This document shows, in pieces, positions 9,035-18,642 of a stretch of 64,000 bases of DNA; the first letter of the stretch is position 1; the number at the start of each line of letters is the position of its first letter. The stretch spans positions 479,225 through 543,224 of the forward strand of contig NZ_ML660166.1 of NCBI RefSeq assembly GCF_007004725.1, given 5' to 3'. Origin of the DNA: Aliikangiella coralliicola. GTDB lineage: Bacteria; Pseudomonadota; Gammaproteobacteria; Enterobacterales; Kangiellaceae. A model generated the notes under the pieces. The model was not told the DNA's origin and did not search any database. It was given only the letters and a program-made list of their open reading frames with translations. The position numbers and the translations under genes are program-made.

Positions 9035-9061
9035 GCTCGATAATTACTTGTAACCAAGTGT

Positions 9062-9167
9062 CCCCCTCCCTATGGGAGGGGTTTAGGGGGAGGGAAAAAT
9101 ACTGGCAGTTTTGCAAAACTTTTAATCAATCTTCCCTCTCCCTAGCCCTCTCCCTTAGAGAGAGGGG
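9062..9167. repeat. G/C-tract palindromic extragenic element
   Basis: Two hairpins flank a short spacer. The first is CCCCTCCC-TAT-GGGAGGGG (9063-9081) followed by a G-rich tract. The second is CCCTCTC (9146-9152) with GAGAGGG (9160-9166). A related sequence occurs at 61866-61900. This looks like a widely dispersed REP-like element rather than a gene-specific signal. It might attenuate transcription between cheA and cheB. Confidence 0.5.
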
Positions 9168-9205
9168 AGCAAATAGAAAGCGCATTCCGAGTTAGCACAC
9201 CTTTA

Positions 9206-11581
9206 CTAACTCGCATAATGCTTCAGCAAACTGGGTATATCGATGATAAGGGCAATTCCACCATCGCTGGTAATTGTTGCACCGGCCATGCCGGGCGTAC
9301 CGTGTAGTGATTTACCCAGAGGTTTGATAACAACCTCTTCCTGGCCAATCAAAGAATCTACCACAAAGCCGACTCTCTGAGTGCCAACCTGAACCAATAC
9401 CACATGCCCTTCTTTTTCCCGCTCGCTACCAATCAGGTCTTGAGTTAACCATTCTCTCAAGAAAAATAAAGGGAGTGCTTTATCACGAACCACAATCACT
9501 AGTTGGCCGTCGACAATATTGGTTTTTGTCAAATCCAGATGGAAAATTTCGTTAACTGAAGTCAATGGCAGTGCAAAGGATTGGTCTTTTATCTTAACCA
9601 TCAAGGTTGGAAGAATTGCCAGAGTCAAAGGTACTTTAATCAGTATCTTTGTTCCTTTACCCAAAGTTGACTCAATCGTTAACGAGCCATTTAACTGGGT
9701 TATTTTAGTTTTCACAACATCCATTCCGACACCGCGGCCGGAAATGTCTGAGATTTCTTTTTTGGTCGAAAAACCTGCCATAAAAATCAAGTTATAACAT
9801 TCAGTTTCAGTAAGTCGATCAGCATGATCTTTATCCATCAAGCCTTTTTCAACAGCCATGCCTCGAAGCACATCGGCGTTCATTCCCTTACCATCGTCTT
9901 CAATTGAAAGTAAAATATGGTCCCCTTCCTGGGCAGCAGATAAAACGATTTTTCCGTTGCGTGCTTTTCCGGCGGCAACTCGATCTTCCGGAGACTCGAT
10001 ACCATGATCTACCGAATTTCTAACCAGGTGAACTAGTGGATCGGCAAGCGCTTCCACCAAATTTTTATCCAGATCAGTTTCCTCCCCAATCATTTCCAGG
10101 GTGATCTCTTTCTTCAAACTTCTGGCTAAATCACGAACCACTCGAGGAAAACGACCGAATACTTTTTTAATCGGTTGCATCCTTGTTTTCATTACCGCTC
10201 CCTGAAGGTCGCCGGTAACTATGTCAAGGTTTGCTATCGCCTTTGTTAAAGCTTCATCTTGCGTGGTTTGACCCAAGGTTTTCAAACGATTTCTGGCGAG
10301 AACCAATTCGCCAACCATGTTCATAATGTCGTCAAGACGTTTAGTATCAACTCTTACTGTCGCCTCAGTTGCCGGTGCTGCAGCTTTCCTCGGAGGAGGC
10401 TTTTTCCCAGCGGGTTTCGCAACCGCTGGCGCAGCAGGCTTAGCCTTTTCTGGTTTCGGTTTTTTTGCGGGCGCAGGTTTTGCTTTAGCTGCAGGCGCGG
10501 CAGCTTTTTTCGCCTTTGCCTTAGGTTTCGCCGGTTCAGCTTTTACTTCAGGCGTTTTTTTATCGTCCGACGCTGGCGTTGCAGAATCTTTTGTCGGTCC
10601 CTGACCAGATCCGTGTAACTCATCTAATAATGCTTCGAATTCATCGTCGCCAATTAAATCTTCATCTGCCGCTGCAGGTGAACTCGCTGGTTTTGGTTTG
10701 GCCGGTTCTGCGGTTGATGGCGGCGCGCCTTTACCATGTAACTCATCTAGAAGCGCTTCAAATTCATCGTCGGTAATATCTTCACTAGCGCCACCACTAG
10801 CTGCTGGGGCTGCTTTTGCTTCGGTATTGTTTGCAGCAGGTGGTTCTTTAGCTGGTTTCGATTCTTCTCCAGAAAATTTGCCAATACCATGAAGTTCATC
10901 GAGCAGCGCTTCAAACTCATCATCGGTAATGTCGTCGGAAGATTCGCCAGAGGCACTTGACGCTGGCGCACTAGTATTAGATTCAGCACTCGCCGGTTCA
11001 GCACTAGCAGCATCACCGCCACCGGCACTTAACTCATCGAGCAGCGCATCAAATTCATCGTCAGTAATTTCTTCTTGTGAACTATCCGACTCGGTAGTTT
11101 CTTCTCCAAACAGCTCAGCACCGCCAGTATCAACCTCAACTGCGGAACTTTCCTCTACGACCCCCTCAGTGTCAGCTTCAGCTTCGGCACCTTCTGCTGT
11201 TGCATAGGTTCCCAGGTGTTTGAGAAATTCAGGGTCGGCATTGGTCGGATATTCACCACCGCGAACATCTTCAAACATATCGTTAATAATATCCAACGCC
11301 TGAAGAATTTGATCCATGAGATCGGCATCAGCCTTGCGCTCTCCGTTACGCAAAATGTCAAAGATATTTTCTGTGATATGGCAAATTTCGACTAGAGGCT
11401 CTAACGCGAGAAAACCAGCACCACCTTTAACAGTGTGAAAGCCTCGAAAGATCCCATTCAATAAATCCATATCTTCCGGCTCGTTTTCCAACGCAACCAG
11501 TTGTTCGGACATGGTTTCGAGGATTTCGCCCGCCTCGATAAGAAAGTCCTGTAAGATTTCCTCGTCAGCTTCAAACGACAT
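9206..11581 (-). CDS. cheA: Chemotaxis histidine kinase CheA, flagellar system
   Basis: A 791-residue CheA. The P1 HPt domain has phospho-acceptor His49 (GFHTVKGGAGF). P3 dimerisation begins near 408 (TVRVDTKRLDDIMNMVGELV). The P4 ATPase has VRNSVDHGIE, DDGKGM and GRGVGMDVV, and P5 is a C-terminal CheW-like domain. Between P1 and P3 lies a long Ala/Pro/Glu-rich linker holding four copies of DDEFEALLDELHG (about 172-185, 218-232, 269-283, 310-324) and then a Lys/Ala/Pro tract. CheA proteins that work with ParP carry a localisation element (LID) in this linker. The repeats may be that element or CheY-docking peptides. It phosphorylates CheY and CheB under receptor and CheW control, and is 10 bp downstream of cheZ. 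Confidence 0.95.
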   Translation of the reverse strand: MSFEADEEILQDFLIEAGEILETMSEQLVALENEPEDMDLLNGIFRGFHTVKGGAGFLALEPLVEICHITENIFDILRNGERKADADLMDQILQALDIINDMFEDVRGGEYPTNADPEFLKHLGTYATAEGAEAEADTEGVVEESSAVEVDTGGAELFGEETTESDSSQEEITDDEFDALLDELSAGGGDAASAEPASAESNTSAPASSASGESSDDITDDEFEALLDELHGIGKFSGEESKPAKEPPAANNTEAKAAPAASGGASEDITDDEFEALLDELHGKGAPPSTAEPAKPKPASSPAAADEDLIGDDEFEALLDELHGSGQGPTKDSATPASDDKKTPEVKAEPAKPKAKAKKAAAPAAKAKPAPAKKPKPEKAKPAAPAVAKPAGKKPPPRKAAAPATEATVRVDTKRLDDIMNMVGELVLARNRLKTLGQTTQDEALTKAIANLDIVTGDLQGAVMKTRMQPIKKVFGRFPRVVRDLARSLKKEITLEMIGEETDLDKNLVEALADPLVHLVRNSVDHGIESPEDRVAAGKARNGKIVLSAAQEGDHILLSIEDDGKGMNADVLRGMAVEKGLMDKDHADRLTETECYNLIFMAGFSTKKEISDISGRGVGMDVVKTKITQLNGSLTIESTLGKGTKILIKVPLTLAILPTLMVKIKDQSFALPLTSVNEIFHLDLTKTNIVDGQLVIVVRDKALPLFFLREWLTQDLIGSEREKEGHVVLVQVGTQRVGFVVDSLIGQEEVVIKPLGKSLHGTPGMAGATITSDGGIALIIDIPSLLKHYAS

Positions 11582-11591
11582 TCAAATACCC

Positions 11592-12338
11592 CTAAAAACC
11601 CAAACTTGATAACAAGTCATCTACCTCATCTTGACCGCTCACTACATCGTCTCGTTTTTCTTTATTCACTACTGGACCTTCTGCACCTTTAGTCACTTTT
11701 TGCTCATTTTGTGCAGCAGCATAACCATCCATATTACCGAACATTTTGATAACGTGAACCATACTGTCTTCGACATCTTGTACTAAAGTGATAACCTGGC
11801 GAATCACCTGGCCGGTGAGATCCTGATAATCTTGTGCTAACAACACATCGGAAAGTTTTGCGTGCAAGTCAGTTGCAGAATCTTTATTTTTTTCCAGATG
11901 ACTTTCAATTCGCTTACATAATTTTCGAAAATCGCCGGGCTCTAATTCACGACGATAAAGCTTTTGCCACTCACTCAATAAATCTTCAGAATCTTTCGCT
12001 ATCACGTCGGCAAGTTGATTACACTGTTCTACTTTATCCATCGTTTTATTCGCCGCTTCTTCAGTCCGTTCGATGACATAGTTGAGTCGATCTTTTGCGT
12101 TCGGAATTTCTGAAGCTGCAATGTCGGTGATTCTTGAATCAAGCTGGAAGCTATTCAGCGCCTCATGCAGACGTCGCGTCAACTTACCGATCTCAATAAA
12201 TAGATCTTCATCGCCATCTCGAGCTAACGTATCGATCAGCTCCTGAGCGTCTTCAATTTCATCATTTTCTAAATGTTCGAGTAAGTCTCTAGTCTGAGCG
12301 ATCGTTTTTTCAAGCTGCTCTTTATCTGATAGCTTCAT
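11592..12338 (-). CDS. cheZ: Protein phosphatase CheZ
   Basis: A 248-residue CheZ that dephosphorylates CheY-P. The long helical hairpin carries the catalytic pair Asp173 and Gln177 in QDYQDLTGQVI. The extreme C-terminus QDEVDDLLSSLGF is the amphipathic CheY-binding tail, linked by a flexible segment (about 212-235). Both match the gammaproteobacterial family closely. It is co-transcribed with cheY upstream and cheA downstream, with gaps of 32 and 10 bp. The C-terminal tail is similar in pattern to the repeated linker peptide of the adjacent CheA. Confidence 0.95.
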   Translation of the reverse strand: MKLSDKEQLEKTIAQTRDLLEHLENDEIEDAQELIDTLARDGDEDLFIEIGKLTRRLHEALNSFQLDSRITDIAASEIPNAKDRLNYVIERTEEAANKTMDKVEQCNQLADVIAKDSEDLLSEWQKLYRRELEPGDFRKLCKRIESHLEKNKDSATDLHAKLSDVLLAQDYQDLTGQVIRQVITLVQDVEDSMVHVIKMFGNMDGYAAAQNEQKVTKGAEGPVVNKEKRDDVVSGQDEVDDLLSSLGF

Positions 12339-12370
12339 GCGCTTAAGTTCCTATTGGGGAAAAGACGAGC

Positions 12371-12757
12371 CTAACCTTCGATTCGCTCGAAAATTTTGCT
12401 TAATTTTTCGTTTAACGTAGCAGCGGTAAATGGTTTTACGATATAGCCATTAACACCTGCTTGAGCTGCCTCAATGATTTGTTCTCGTTTCGATTCAGCA
12501 GTTACCATCAAAACAGGAATTGTTTTTAATTTTTCATCGGCACGAACCGCTTTCAGCAAATCAATCCCCTGCATACCTGGCATATTCCAGTCGGTGATAA
12601 GAAAATCAAAATTACCGGTTTGCAGCAACGGCAGCGCTGTACTACCGTCATCAGCTTCATGAGTGTTTGTGAACCCAAGATCTCTTAGTAGGTTTTTGAT
12701 TATTCGACGCATAGTCGAAAAATCGTCTACCACCAGGATTTTCATGTTTTTGTCCAA
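12371..12757 (-). CDS. cheY: Chemotaxis response regulator CheY, flagellar system
   Basis: A single receiver domain of about 128 residues. The acidic pair is in ILVVDDF, the phospho-acceptor Asp is in [11 protein letters not shown], and the conserved Lys is in GYIVKPF. The sequence closely follows polar-flagellar CheY of Vibrio and Pseudomonas ([16 protein letters not shown]). Three starts are possible: TTG 12763, TTG 12757 and ATG 12745. TTG 12757 is preferred because GGAG lies seven bases upstream. CheY-P binds the FliM N-terminus and switches rotation. It is the first che gene after fliA, with about 70 bp between them. Confidence 0.93.
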   Translation of the reverse strand: MDKNMKILVVDDFSTMRRIIKNLLRDLGFTNTHEADDGSTALPLLQTGNFDFLITDWNMPGMQGIDLLKAVRADEKLKTIPVLMVTAESKREQIIEAAQAGVNGYIVKPFTAATLNEKLSKIFERIEG

Positions 12758-12829
12758 GATCAATCTCCGTCTGGAATAATCAATGATTTAACAATTATTA
12801 AAATTTACACTAAATTTAGTCAACAATGG

Positions 12830-13546
12830 CTATTTCTTCCAATCTTTTAGTCTAGATTGCAGGCGTAGCATGGCTTGACTGTTAATCTGACTGATACGAG
12901 ATTCACTGACGCCCAATACCTCTCCAATTTCCTTGAGGTTCAGTTCTTCATCGTAATAAAGCGCAAGTACCAGCTTTTCTCTTTCCGGGAGAGACGCAAT
13001 TGCACCTGCGAGAGAGTTTCTGAAATCTTCTTTTTGAATTCGTTCTAATGGAGTCAGGGAGCTGTCGGATAATCCCTCGCTAAAATAATCCTCAGTAACC
13101 CCCAAACCTTCAAAATCAAGCATATGCCCGCTGCTCACTTCCATTAGCATTTGCCGATAATCTTCAACTTCTACACCGAGTTTTTCTGCGACTTCGGTAT
13201 CTCTGGCATCTCTGCCTGTTTTTTGCTCTATTTCTTTAATCGCACTTGCTATTGAGCGAGAATTTTTATGTACTGAACGAGGCACCCAATCGCCACGGCG
13301 AATTTCGTCGATCATTGAACCGCGAATTCTGATTCCAGCAAAGGTTTCAAAGCTAGCACCTTTACTGGCATCAAAATTACTGCGCGCTTCTAACAAACCC
13401 AACATACCCGCTTGAAACAAATCCTCCAATTGCACACTAGCCGGTAATCTTGCTAATAAATGGTGAGCAATACGCTTCACTAAGGGCGCGTAACGTGCCG
13501 CAAAATCGTCTTGCTGAACTTGACTATAGGTGTCTGCACCTGCCAC
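12830..13546 (-). CDS. fliA: Flagellar sigma factor FliA (sigma-28)
   Basis: A 238-residue sigma-28 with regions 2, 3 and 4 present: region 2 around LEDLFQAGMLGLLEARSNFD and FETFAGIRIRGSMIDEIRR, and the region 4 helix-turn-helix ELNLKEIGEVLGVSESRISQ. It directs transcription of late flagellar and chemotaxis genes once the anti-sigma FlgM has been exported. No flgM is in the window, but the HsbA homologue at 31520 is a candidate partner, by analogy with Pseudomonas. The gene lies between flhG and cheY, as usual. No convincing sigma-28 promoter was found in the window by eye. Confidence 0.96.
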   Translation of the reverse strand: MAGADTYSQVQQDDFAARYAPLVKRIAHHLLARLPASVQLEDLFQAGMLGLLEARSNFDASKGASFETFAGIRIRGSMIDEIRRGDWVPRSVHKNSRSIASAIKEIEQKTGRDARDTEVAEKLGVEVEDYRQMLMEVSSGHMLDFEGLGVTEDYFSEGLSDSSLTPLERIQKEDFRNSLAGAIASLPEREKLVLALYYDEELNLKEIGEVLGVSESRISQINSQAMLRLQSRLKDWKK

Positions 13547-13740
13547 TCTACTAACCTTAAATTTCCAATTATTTTTTGTTTATCGGGCTTTAATATTTCT
13601 GCCTTTCCAAATTTCAATTGCTTGATAAAAAATTTTATAGTAGCTGTCTGTTTAACTTAAGCATTCACAGACATCTCTGCCGATCCGATTATTTTCTATT
13701 ATCACAATTGATAGTTTCAGAATAATAGTTGCTATGACTC

Positions 13741-13768
13741 CATTCATCTTACTTCATTCATCTTACTT
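13741..13768. repeat. Perfect 14-bp tandem duplication at the flhG stop codon
   Basis: CATTCATCTTACTT is repeated at 13741-13754 and 13755-13768. The second copy ends at the first base of the flhG stop codon. The remaining 13547-13740 between fliA and flhG shows no gene or clear promoter. Confidence 0.75.
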
Positions 13769-14610
13769 TATTTTACAGCAACTAACCGTTCCATAAAAAA
13801 TTCAATATGTCCGCTAGCATCTTTTGGCATTGGCCATTGTTGCACTTTTTTTGCCAAACTTTTTAAAGCAATAGAAGCTGGGCTTCGTGGAAATGCTTCG
13901 ACCAATGCTTTTTGTTTTTTGATCGCTTTACGCACGTTCTCATCTTGCGGAACCGAGCCAAGATAATTGAGCGTTACATCCAAAAAGCGATTGCACACAC
14001 CACTTAACTTAGCAAAAATTTCTCGCCCTTCCTGGCTGCTTCTCACCATATTGGCCAGCACATGAAATCTTGTGATTCGATGATCTCTGTTGAGAACTTT
14101 CATTAACGCATACGCATCAGTAATCGACGTGGGCTCATCACACACCACGGTCAACACATCTTGTGCAGCGCGAGTAAAACTAACCACCATATCGGTGATA
14201 CCAGCAGCGGTATCAACAATTAAAAAATCCAGGTTTTGGCCAATCTCGCTAAATGCCTGAATAATGCCCGCATGTTCAACAGCAGAAAGTTCTGCCATAT
14301 TCTGTGTTCCCGACGATGCAGGCACAATTTGCACGCCATGCGGTCCATGAATAACGATATCCCGTAACTCGCACTCACCGCTAAGAACATGGGAAAGGTT
14401 GTGTTTACTTGGTAGTCCCAACATCACATCGACATTAGCAAGCCCCAGATCAGCATCCAGCAGCATGACTTTAAAACCTAACTGACTTAGCGCGATTGAC
14501 AAATTAACCGATACATTGGTTTTTCCAACACCACCTTTACCACCGGTTACTGCAATCACTTTAACCGGTTTGGTTGCTCCTGATGGTGAAATATCGATAA
14601 CTTGATTCAA
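13768..14610 (-). CDS. flhG: Flagellar number regulator FlhG/FleN (MinD-like ATPase)
   Basis: A 280-residue MinD/ParA-family ATPase with deviant Walker A GGKGGVGKT at residues 23-31, LLDADLGLANVDVMLGL, and LIVDTAAG. It limits the number of polar flagella by restraining FleQ and acting with FlhF. The N-terminus before the Walker A is short (about 20 residues) and shows no DQAxxLR motif, the FlhF-activating element of some FlhG proteins. In this respect it resembles Pseudomonas FleN. The position between flhF and fliA is standard. Confidence 0.95.
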   Translation of the reverse strand: MNQVIDISPSGATKPVKVIAVTGGKGGVGKTNVSVNLSIALSQLGFKVMLLDADLGLANVDVMLGLPSKHNLSHVLSGECELRDIVIHGPHGVQIVPASSGTQNMAELSAVEHAGIIQAFSEIGQNLDFLIVDTAAGITDMVVSFTRAAQDVLTVVCDEPTSITDAYALMKVLNRDHRITRFHVLANMVRSSQEGREIFAKLSGVCNRFLDVTLNYLGSVPQDENVRKAIKKQKALVEAFPRSPASIALKSLAKKVQQWPMPKDASGHIEFFMERLVAVK

Positions 14611-14961
14611 GTAAATTTTCTCCTAACAAAACAAGCGTAATAAAATTGACACAGAGTAAAAATTAGCCTTCAAGTCTTTCTTTCTTAAGCATAGAACATT
14701 TTACGCTGTTTATTCCTTTGATTATCAAAAATATACGTGAGGCAGTATGCGTCTATTCTTTGGCGAATGTCACTTTGGCGAATGTCACTTTTGAGACCGC
14801 TTTCCTGCTCTCTGGCACTACAAACCGATAATAACGAATAACAATCTCTTCACCTTCTTTACTAAACAGGGCTTATTTTAGCCGCAACATCGATGATTCA
14901 GCAAAGATCCTGATGAAACAAAGCACCTGCTCTGGCAAAAATCCTATCCATTTTTAAATGG
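14611..14961. other. Non-coding gap between flhF and flhG with a 15-bp tandem duplication
   Basis: No gene is visible in these 351 bp. A perfect duplication of CTTTGGCGAATGTCA lies at 14758-14772 and 14773-14787. No sigma-54 site with the correct 10-base GG/GC spacing was found. A promoter for flhG could still be here. Confidence 0.6.
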
Positions 14962-16371
14962 TCAACCGGCCTTAACCTGCTGAACATTTTGTGCCAGATT
15001 CCATTCATCGGTTGAACGAGTATATTTATTAGCCAACCAGACCGCTTTTGATACTAAATGATGGCTTCTCGCCACTCGGATATCTTCAGGAATGCGCTGA
15101 CCATCGGTAGTATACAGCACTGGGACCAGATGTTTTAAAATAACGCTGATAACTTCGCCTAAACTCACCGCTTCATCCAACTTGGTAATCACCACTGCAT
15201 CGGGCGAAAATCTGGAAAATAAAGCCATCGATTGTAGCAGCACAGCTTCTTGACAGGCAGCAGACATTAATAATAATTTTCGAATCGGTTTACGACTGGC
15301 AACAATTTCTTCAAATTGTCCCATCAATTGTGGATCTTCTGAGCTCATACCGGCCGTATCAATAAGAATCAGCTTTTTATCCGCAAATTTTTTCAGCAAG
15401 TTTTCTAATGGCGTTTGTTCATTTATTTTTGCGCAGGGTAACTTCAATAATCGGCCAAATGTCGCAAGCTGTTCATAGGCAGAAATCCGATAATTATCTG
15501 TCGTAATCAAGGCCACAGAATCTGCGCCATGTTTAATCACAAAACGCGCTGCTAGCTTAGCAATGGTTGTGGTTTTACCGACTCCTGTCGGCCCCATAAA
15601 AGCATAAATGCCACCATTTTCAATCAACTCATTATTCGCAACCGGTAACGACTTTGCCATCACCGCCAATACTTGTTGCCAGGCACATTCGCTGTCTAGC
15701 TTGGTGTTAACATAGGGCAGCAACGAATTGACGACTTCGTTGGTTAGTCCCAGCGCAGATAACCGACGCATTACCATTGCGCTCATAGGGTCTTTTTCGG
15801 CAAATCGATTCCAGGCAATTCCTTTGAGTTGTTCTGACATCATCACCCGCATTAACCCCAACTCTTCCTTCATCGCTTGCAAACTGGGATCTAACGACCA
15901 TTCCAGTTTTCCTGGCGATGTTTGCTCGTTGTAGAAAGGTGAACTAATTTGCTCTGCCGATTGCGCGGGCTCAGCCTCAATTTGAGTTTCTGCTCGCAAA
16001 GACTGAATTGTCGACTTATCAACCTGGGTTGGGTTGGTGTGCTTGCCATTTAATAAACTGGACAGTGACGGTCTATTTTCTCCCCCTATATCTTTAGGCT
16101 CAGAATGACCTGTTTCTGCACTCTCAGATCCAGGTGCCAGCGCCATTTGCTCAAAAGACTCAGATTTAGACTTAGAAGCCGATTCAGTCGCTTCCATTGA
16201 CGATTGCATAGCGGCGGGCGTCAAAGACTCGTCATAATCGAGAGCCGCAATCACCTCCACACCACCGGCAACTTTCTTATTCGACAAAATAGCCGCATCT
16301 TCACCAAATTCTTCAACCACTTCGCGTAATGCTATTCGAATATTGCTACCGTAAAACCTTCTGATTTTCAT
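14962..16371 (-). CDS. flhF: Flagellar biosynthesis GTPase FlhF
   Basis: A 469-residue SRP-type GTPase. It has an N-terminal basic B domain (MKIRRFYGSNIRIALREV), a disordered middle of about 50-160, and the NG domain with G1 GPTGVGKTT (260-268), G3 DTAGMS (near 338) and G4 TKLDEA (near 398). FlhF marks the pole where the flagellum is built and recruits early basal-body parts. The sequence has family length and all nucleotide-binding motifs. It lies 83 bp downstream of flhA and 351 bp upstream of flhG. Confidence 0.96.
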   Translation of the reverse strand: MKIRRFYGSNIRIALREVVEEFGEDAAILSNKKVAGGVEVIAALDYDESLTPAAMQSSMEATESASKSKSESFEQMALAPGSESAETGHSEPKDIGGENRPSLSSLLNGKHTNPTQVDKSTIQSLRAETQIEAEPAQSAEQISSPFYNEQTSPGKLEWSLDPSLQAMKEELGLMRVMMSEQLKGIAWNRFAEKDPMSAMVMRRLSALGLTNEVVNSLLPYVNTKLDSECAWQQVLAVMAKSLPVANNELIENGGIYAFMGPTGVGKTTTIAKLAARFVIKHGADSVALITTDNYRISAYEQLATFGRLLKLPCAKINEQTPLENLLKKFADKKLILIDTAGMSSEDPQLMGQFEEIVASRKPIRKLLLMSAACQEAVLLQSMALFSRFSPDAVVITKLDEAVSLGEVISVILKHLVPVLYTTDGQRIPEDIRVARSHHLVSKAVWLANKYTRSTDEWNLAQNVQQVKAG

Positions 16372-16454
16372 TCAAAGACTCTCTCTCAAACACTCACCAT
16401 GATTAAGTGAAACAATCCAGTAATATCGTCACCCAGTTCAGCCCTTCGATTCGG

Positions 16455-18548
16455 TTAGCCTGAATTGCCGACCGTTGCAATCACCTTAATTTGTTTATTG
16501 TCGGGGATTTCCTGATAACTCAATACATGCAATCCCTTTATTCCAAATCGAGCAAACTTTGCCAATGATGGTCGAATTGCAGGCGCAGTTAAAAGTATCG
16601 CCGGTTGCCCTGCCGCTTCTTGTTGCGCTACCAACCCTTTGAGGGAAGATTGAATTCGGTCCGCTAAACCAGGTTCAATCCCTACCGCATCGCCACCACC
16701 GGTTACTAAGGTCTGCTGCAATATTTGTTCCAGTTCGGGTGCCAGGGTTACTACCGGTATCTCAGGCTGTAAACCATTGATATTCTGAATAATTAACCGA
16801 CTCAACGCGACTCTGACTGCCGCGGTTAAAACGGCGGGATCTTGACTCCGGCTGGAAAACTCCGCCAAAGTTTCGGCTATCGTTCGCATGTCTTTAATGG
16901 GAACCTGTTCCAACAGTAAGTTTTGTAGCACTTTGACAAGAGTTCCCAGGTTGACACAATCTGGAACCAATGTTTCGGCCAGTTTAGGCGCGGACTTTGC
17001 CAGCCCTTTCAATAGCTGCTCAGCTTCTTCATGGCCGAATAGTTCAGCGGAATGGTTTTGAATTAAGTGACTCAGATGGGTTGCTATCACAGTACTGGCA
17101 TCAACCACGGTGTAACCAAGTGCTTGTGCATTGTCTTTTTGATCGCTGTCAATCCACACAGCATCGAGACCAAATGCAGGATCTTTAGTTTCAATGCCCT
17201 GCAGATTACCGAATACCTGGCCGGGATTAATCGCCATTTCTTTGTCGGGGTATACCTCTGCCTCGCCGACGGTCGCACCTAAAATTGCAATTCGGTAGGC
17301 ATTGGGGGAAAGGTCCAGGTTATCGCGAATATGCACCGGCGAAATCAGAAAACCTAGTTCTTGGGATATCTTCTTGCGCACCCCTTTAATACGCCCCATC
17401 AACTTACCGTCTTGCGCGGGGTCGACCATCGGGATTAGCCGGTAGCCGACTTCCAGCCCGATCTGATCAACCGGTGGAACATCTTCCCAGCTCAACTCTT
17501 TGACCGGCGGGGGTTCAGGTGATTCGATGGTCTGCAGCTCCTGTTGTTCTTCTTCAACCTGGTGTTGGCGTATTTTTTCCTGAATCATATAACCCATACT
17601 GCCAGCGGCAAGGGCTAATAACAAAAAGGCGACATGGGGCATACCGGGAATAATACCGATAATCGCCAAAACACCGCTGGTCACGTATAGAGCACGCGGG
17701 TTTCTGACCAATTGGACCACCAGTTGCTCACCCATATTTTGCGCTGCATTTTGGCGAGTGACCATAATCGCCGCTGAAGTTGATAGTAGGAGTGCCGGGA
17801 TCTGAGCGACCAACCCATCTCCAATGGTTAGCAAAGCGTAGAATTGCATGGCGGTAGAAAAATCCAGACCATGCTGCGCCATACCAATAGAAACGCCGCC
17901 TAAAATGTTGATGAAAAGAATGAGCAATCCGGCGACAGCATCACCACGTACAAATTTTGACGCACCATCCATCGCACCGTAAAAATCAGCTTCCTCGGCA
18001 ACCTCTTTCCTTCTTTCCCTGGCTTCTTCTTGAGTAAGCAATCCAGCGTTTAGATCGGCATCAATCGCCATTTGCTTACCTGGCATTGCGTCCAGAGTAA
18101 AACGAGCGCTCACTTCCGATATACGCCCCGCCCCTTTTGTCACCACCACAAAGTTAATAATGACCAAAATGGCAAAAACCACTAAACCGACCGCGTAATT
18201 TCCGCCAATGACTACCGAACCAAAGGACTCAATCACGCTACCTGCAGCACCGGGGCCGGTGTGACCGTTAATCAGCACTACGCGAGTAGAAGCTACATTC
18301 AATGCCAACCGCATTAATGTGGTCACCAGTAGGATAGTTGGAAAAACGGCGAAATCTAAAGGTCGGTTGGCATAAACCGTTGCAAGTAAAACAATCAGTG
18401 CCAACGAAATGTTAAAAGTAAACAAAATATCCAGCAAAAAAGTCGGCATCGGCAAAATCATCATTGCCAATAACACCAACAAAAGGACCGGCGTTCCCAA
18501 CCCTGAAATGTTGCTTGCTGAAAATTTTTGCCCTGCTAGTTCAGCCAT
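16455..18548 (-). CDS. flhA: Flagellar export gate protein FlhA
   Basis: A 697-residue type III export gate protein. Eight membrane helices in the first 330 residues include the FHIPEP-region signature (RFTLDAMPGKQMAIDADLN). The large cytoplasmic domain docks export substrates and chaperones (SWEDVPPVDQIGLEVGYRLI, then LVPDCVNLGTLVKVLQNLL). It forms the nonameric ring of the export gate and uses the proton motive force for secretion. It is flanked by flhB upstream and flhF downstream, in the normal order, with no anomalies seen. Confidence 0.97.
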   Translation of the reverse strand: MAELAGQKFSASNISGLGTPVLLLVLLAMMILPMPTFLLDILFTFNISLALIVLLATVYANRPLDFAVFPTILLVTTLMRLALNVASTRVVLINGHTGPGAAGSVIESFGSVVIGGNYAVGLVVFAILVIINFVVVTKGAGRISEVSARFTLDAMPGKQMAIDADLNAGLLTQEEARERRKEVAEEADFYGAMDGASKFVRGDAVAGLLILFINILGGVSIGMAQHGLDFSTAMQFYALLTIGDGLVAQIPALLLSTSAAIMVTRQNAAQNMGEQLVVQLVRNPRALYVTSGVLAIIGIIPGMPHVAFLLLALAAGSMGYMIQEKIRQHQVEEEQQELQTIESPEPPPVKELSWEDVPPVDQIGLEVGYRLIPMVDPAQDGKLMGRIKGVRKKISQELGFLISPVHIRDNLDLSPNAYRIAILGATVGEAEVYPDKEMAINPGQVFGNLQGIETKDPAFGLDAVWIDSDQKDNAQALGYTVVDASTVIATHLSHLIQNHSAELFGHEEAEQLLKGLAKSAPKLAETLVPDCVNLGTLVKVLQNLLLEQVPIKDMRTIAETLAEFSSRSQDPAVLTAAVRVALSRLIIQNINGLQPEIPVVTLAPELEQILQQTLVTGGGDAVGIEPGLADRIQSSLKGLVAQQEAAGQPAILLTAPAIRPSLAKFARFGIKGLHVLSYQEIPDNKQIKVIATVGNSG

Positions 18549-18584
18549 AGTTTCACTCTTAACCCTGCTACTTTTTTAATTAAC

Positions 18585-18623
18585 AATTATGAATTACTCA
18601 TTCATAACGCCTAATTCATAATT
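18585..18623. repeat. AT-rich inverted repeat between flhA and flhB
   Basis: Perfect 12-bp arms AATTATGAATTA (18585-18596) and TAATTCATAATT (18612-18623) surround a 15-nt loop. A longer relative with 22-bp arms lies between fliE and fliF (49054-49120). Confidence 0.6.
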
Positions 18624-18642
18624 CCTATTTCACTACGCTTAT

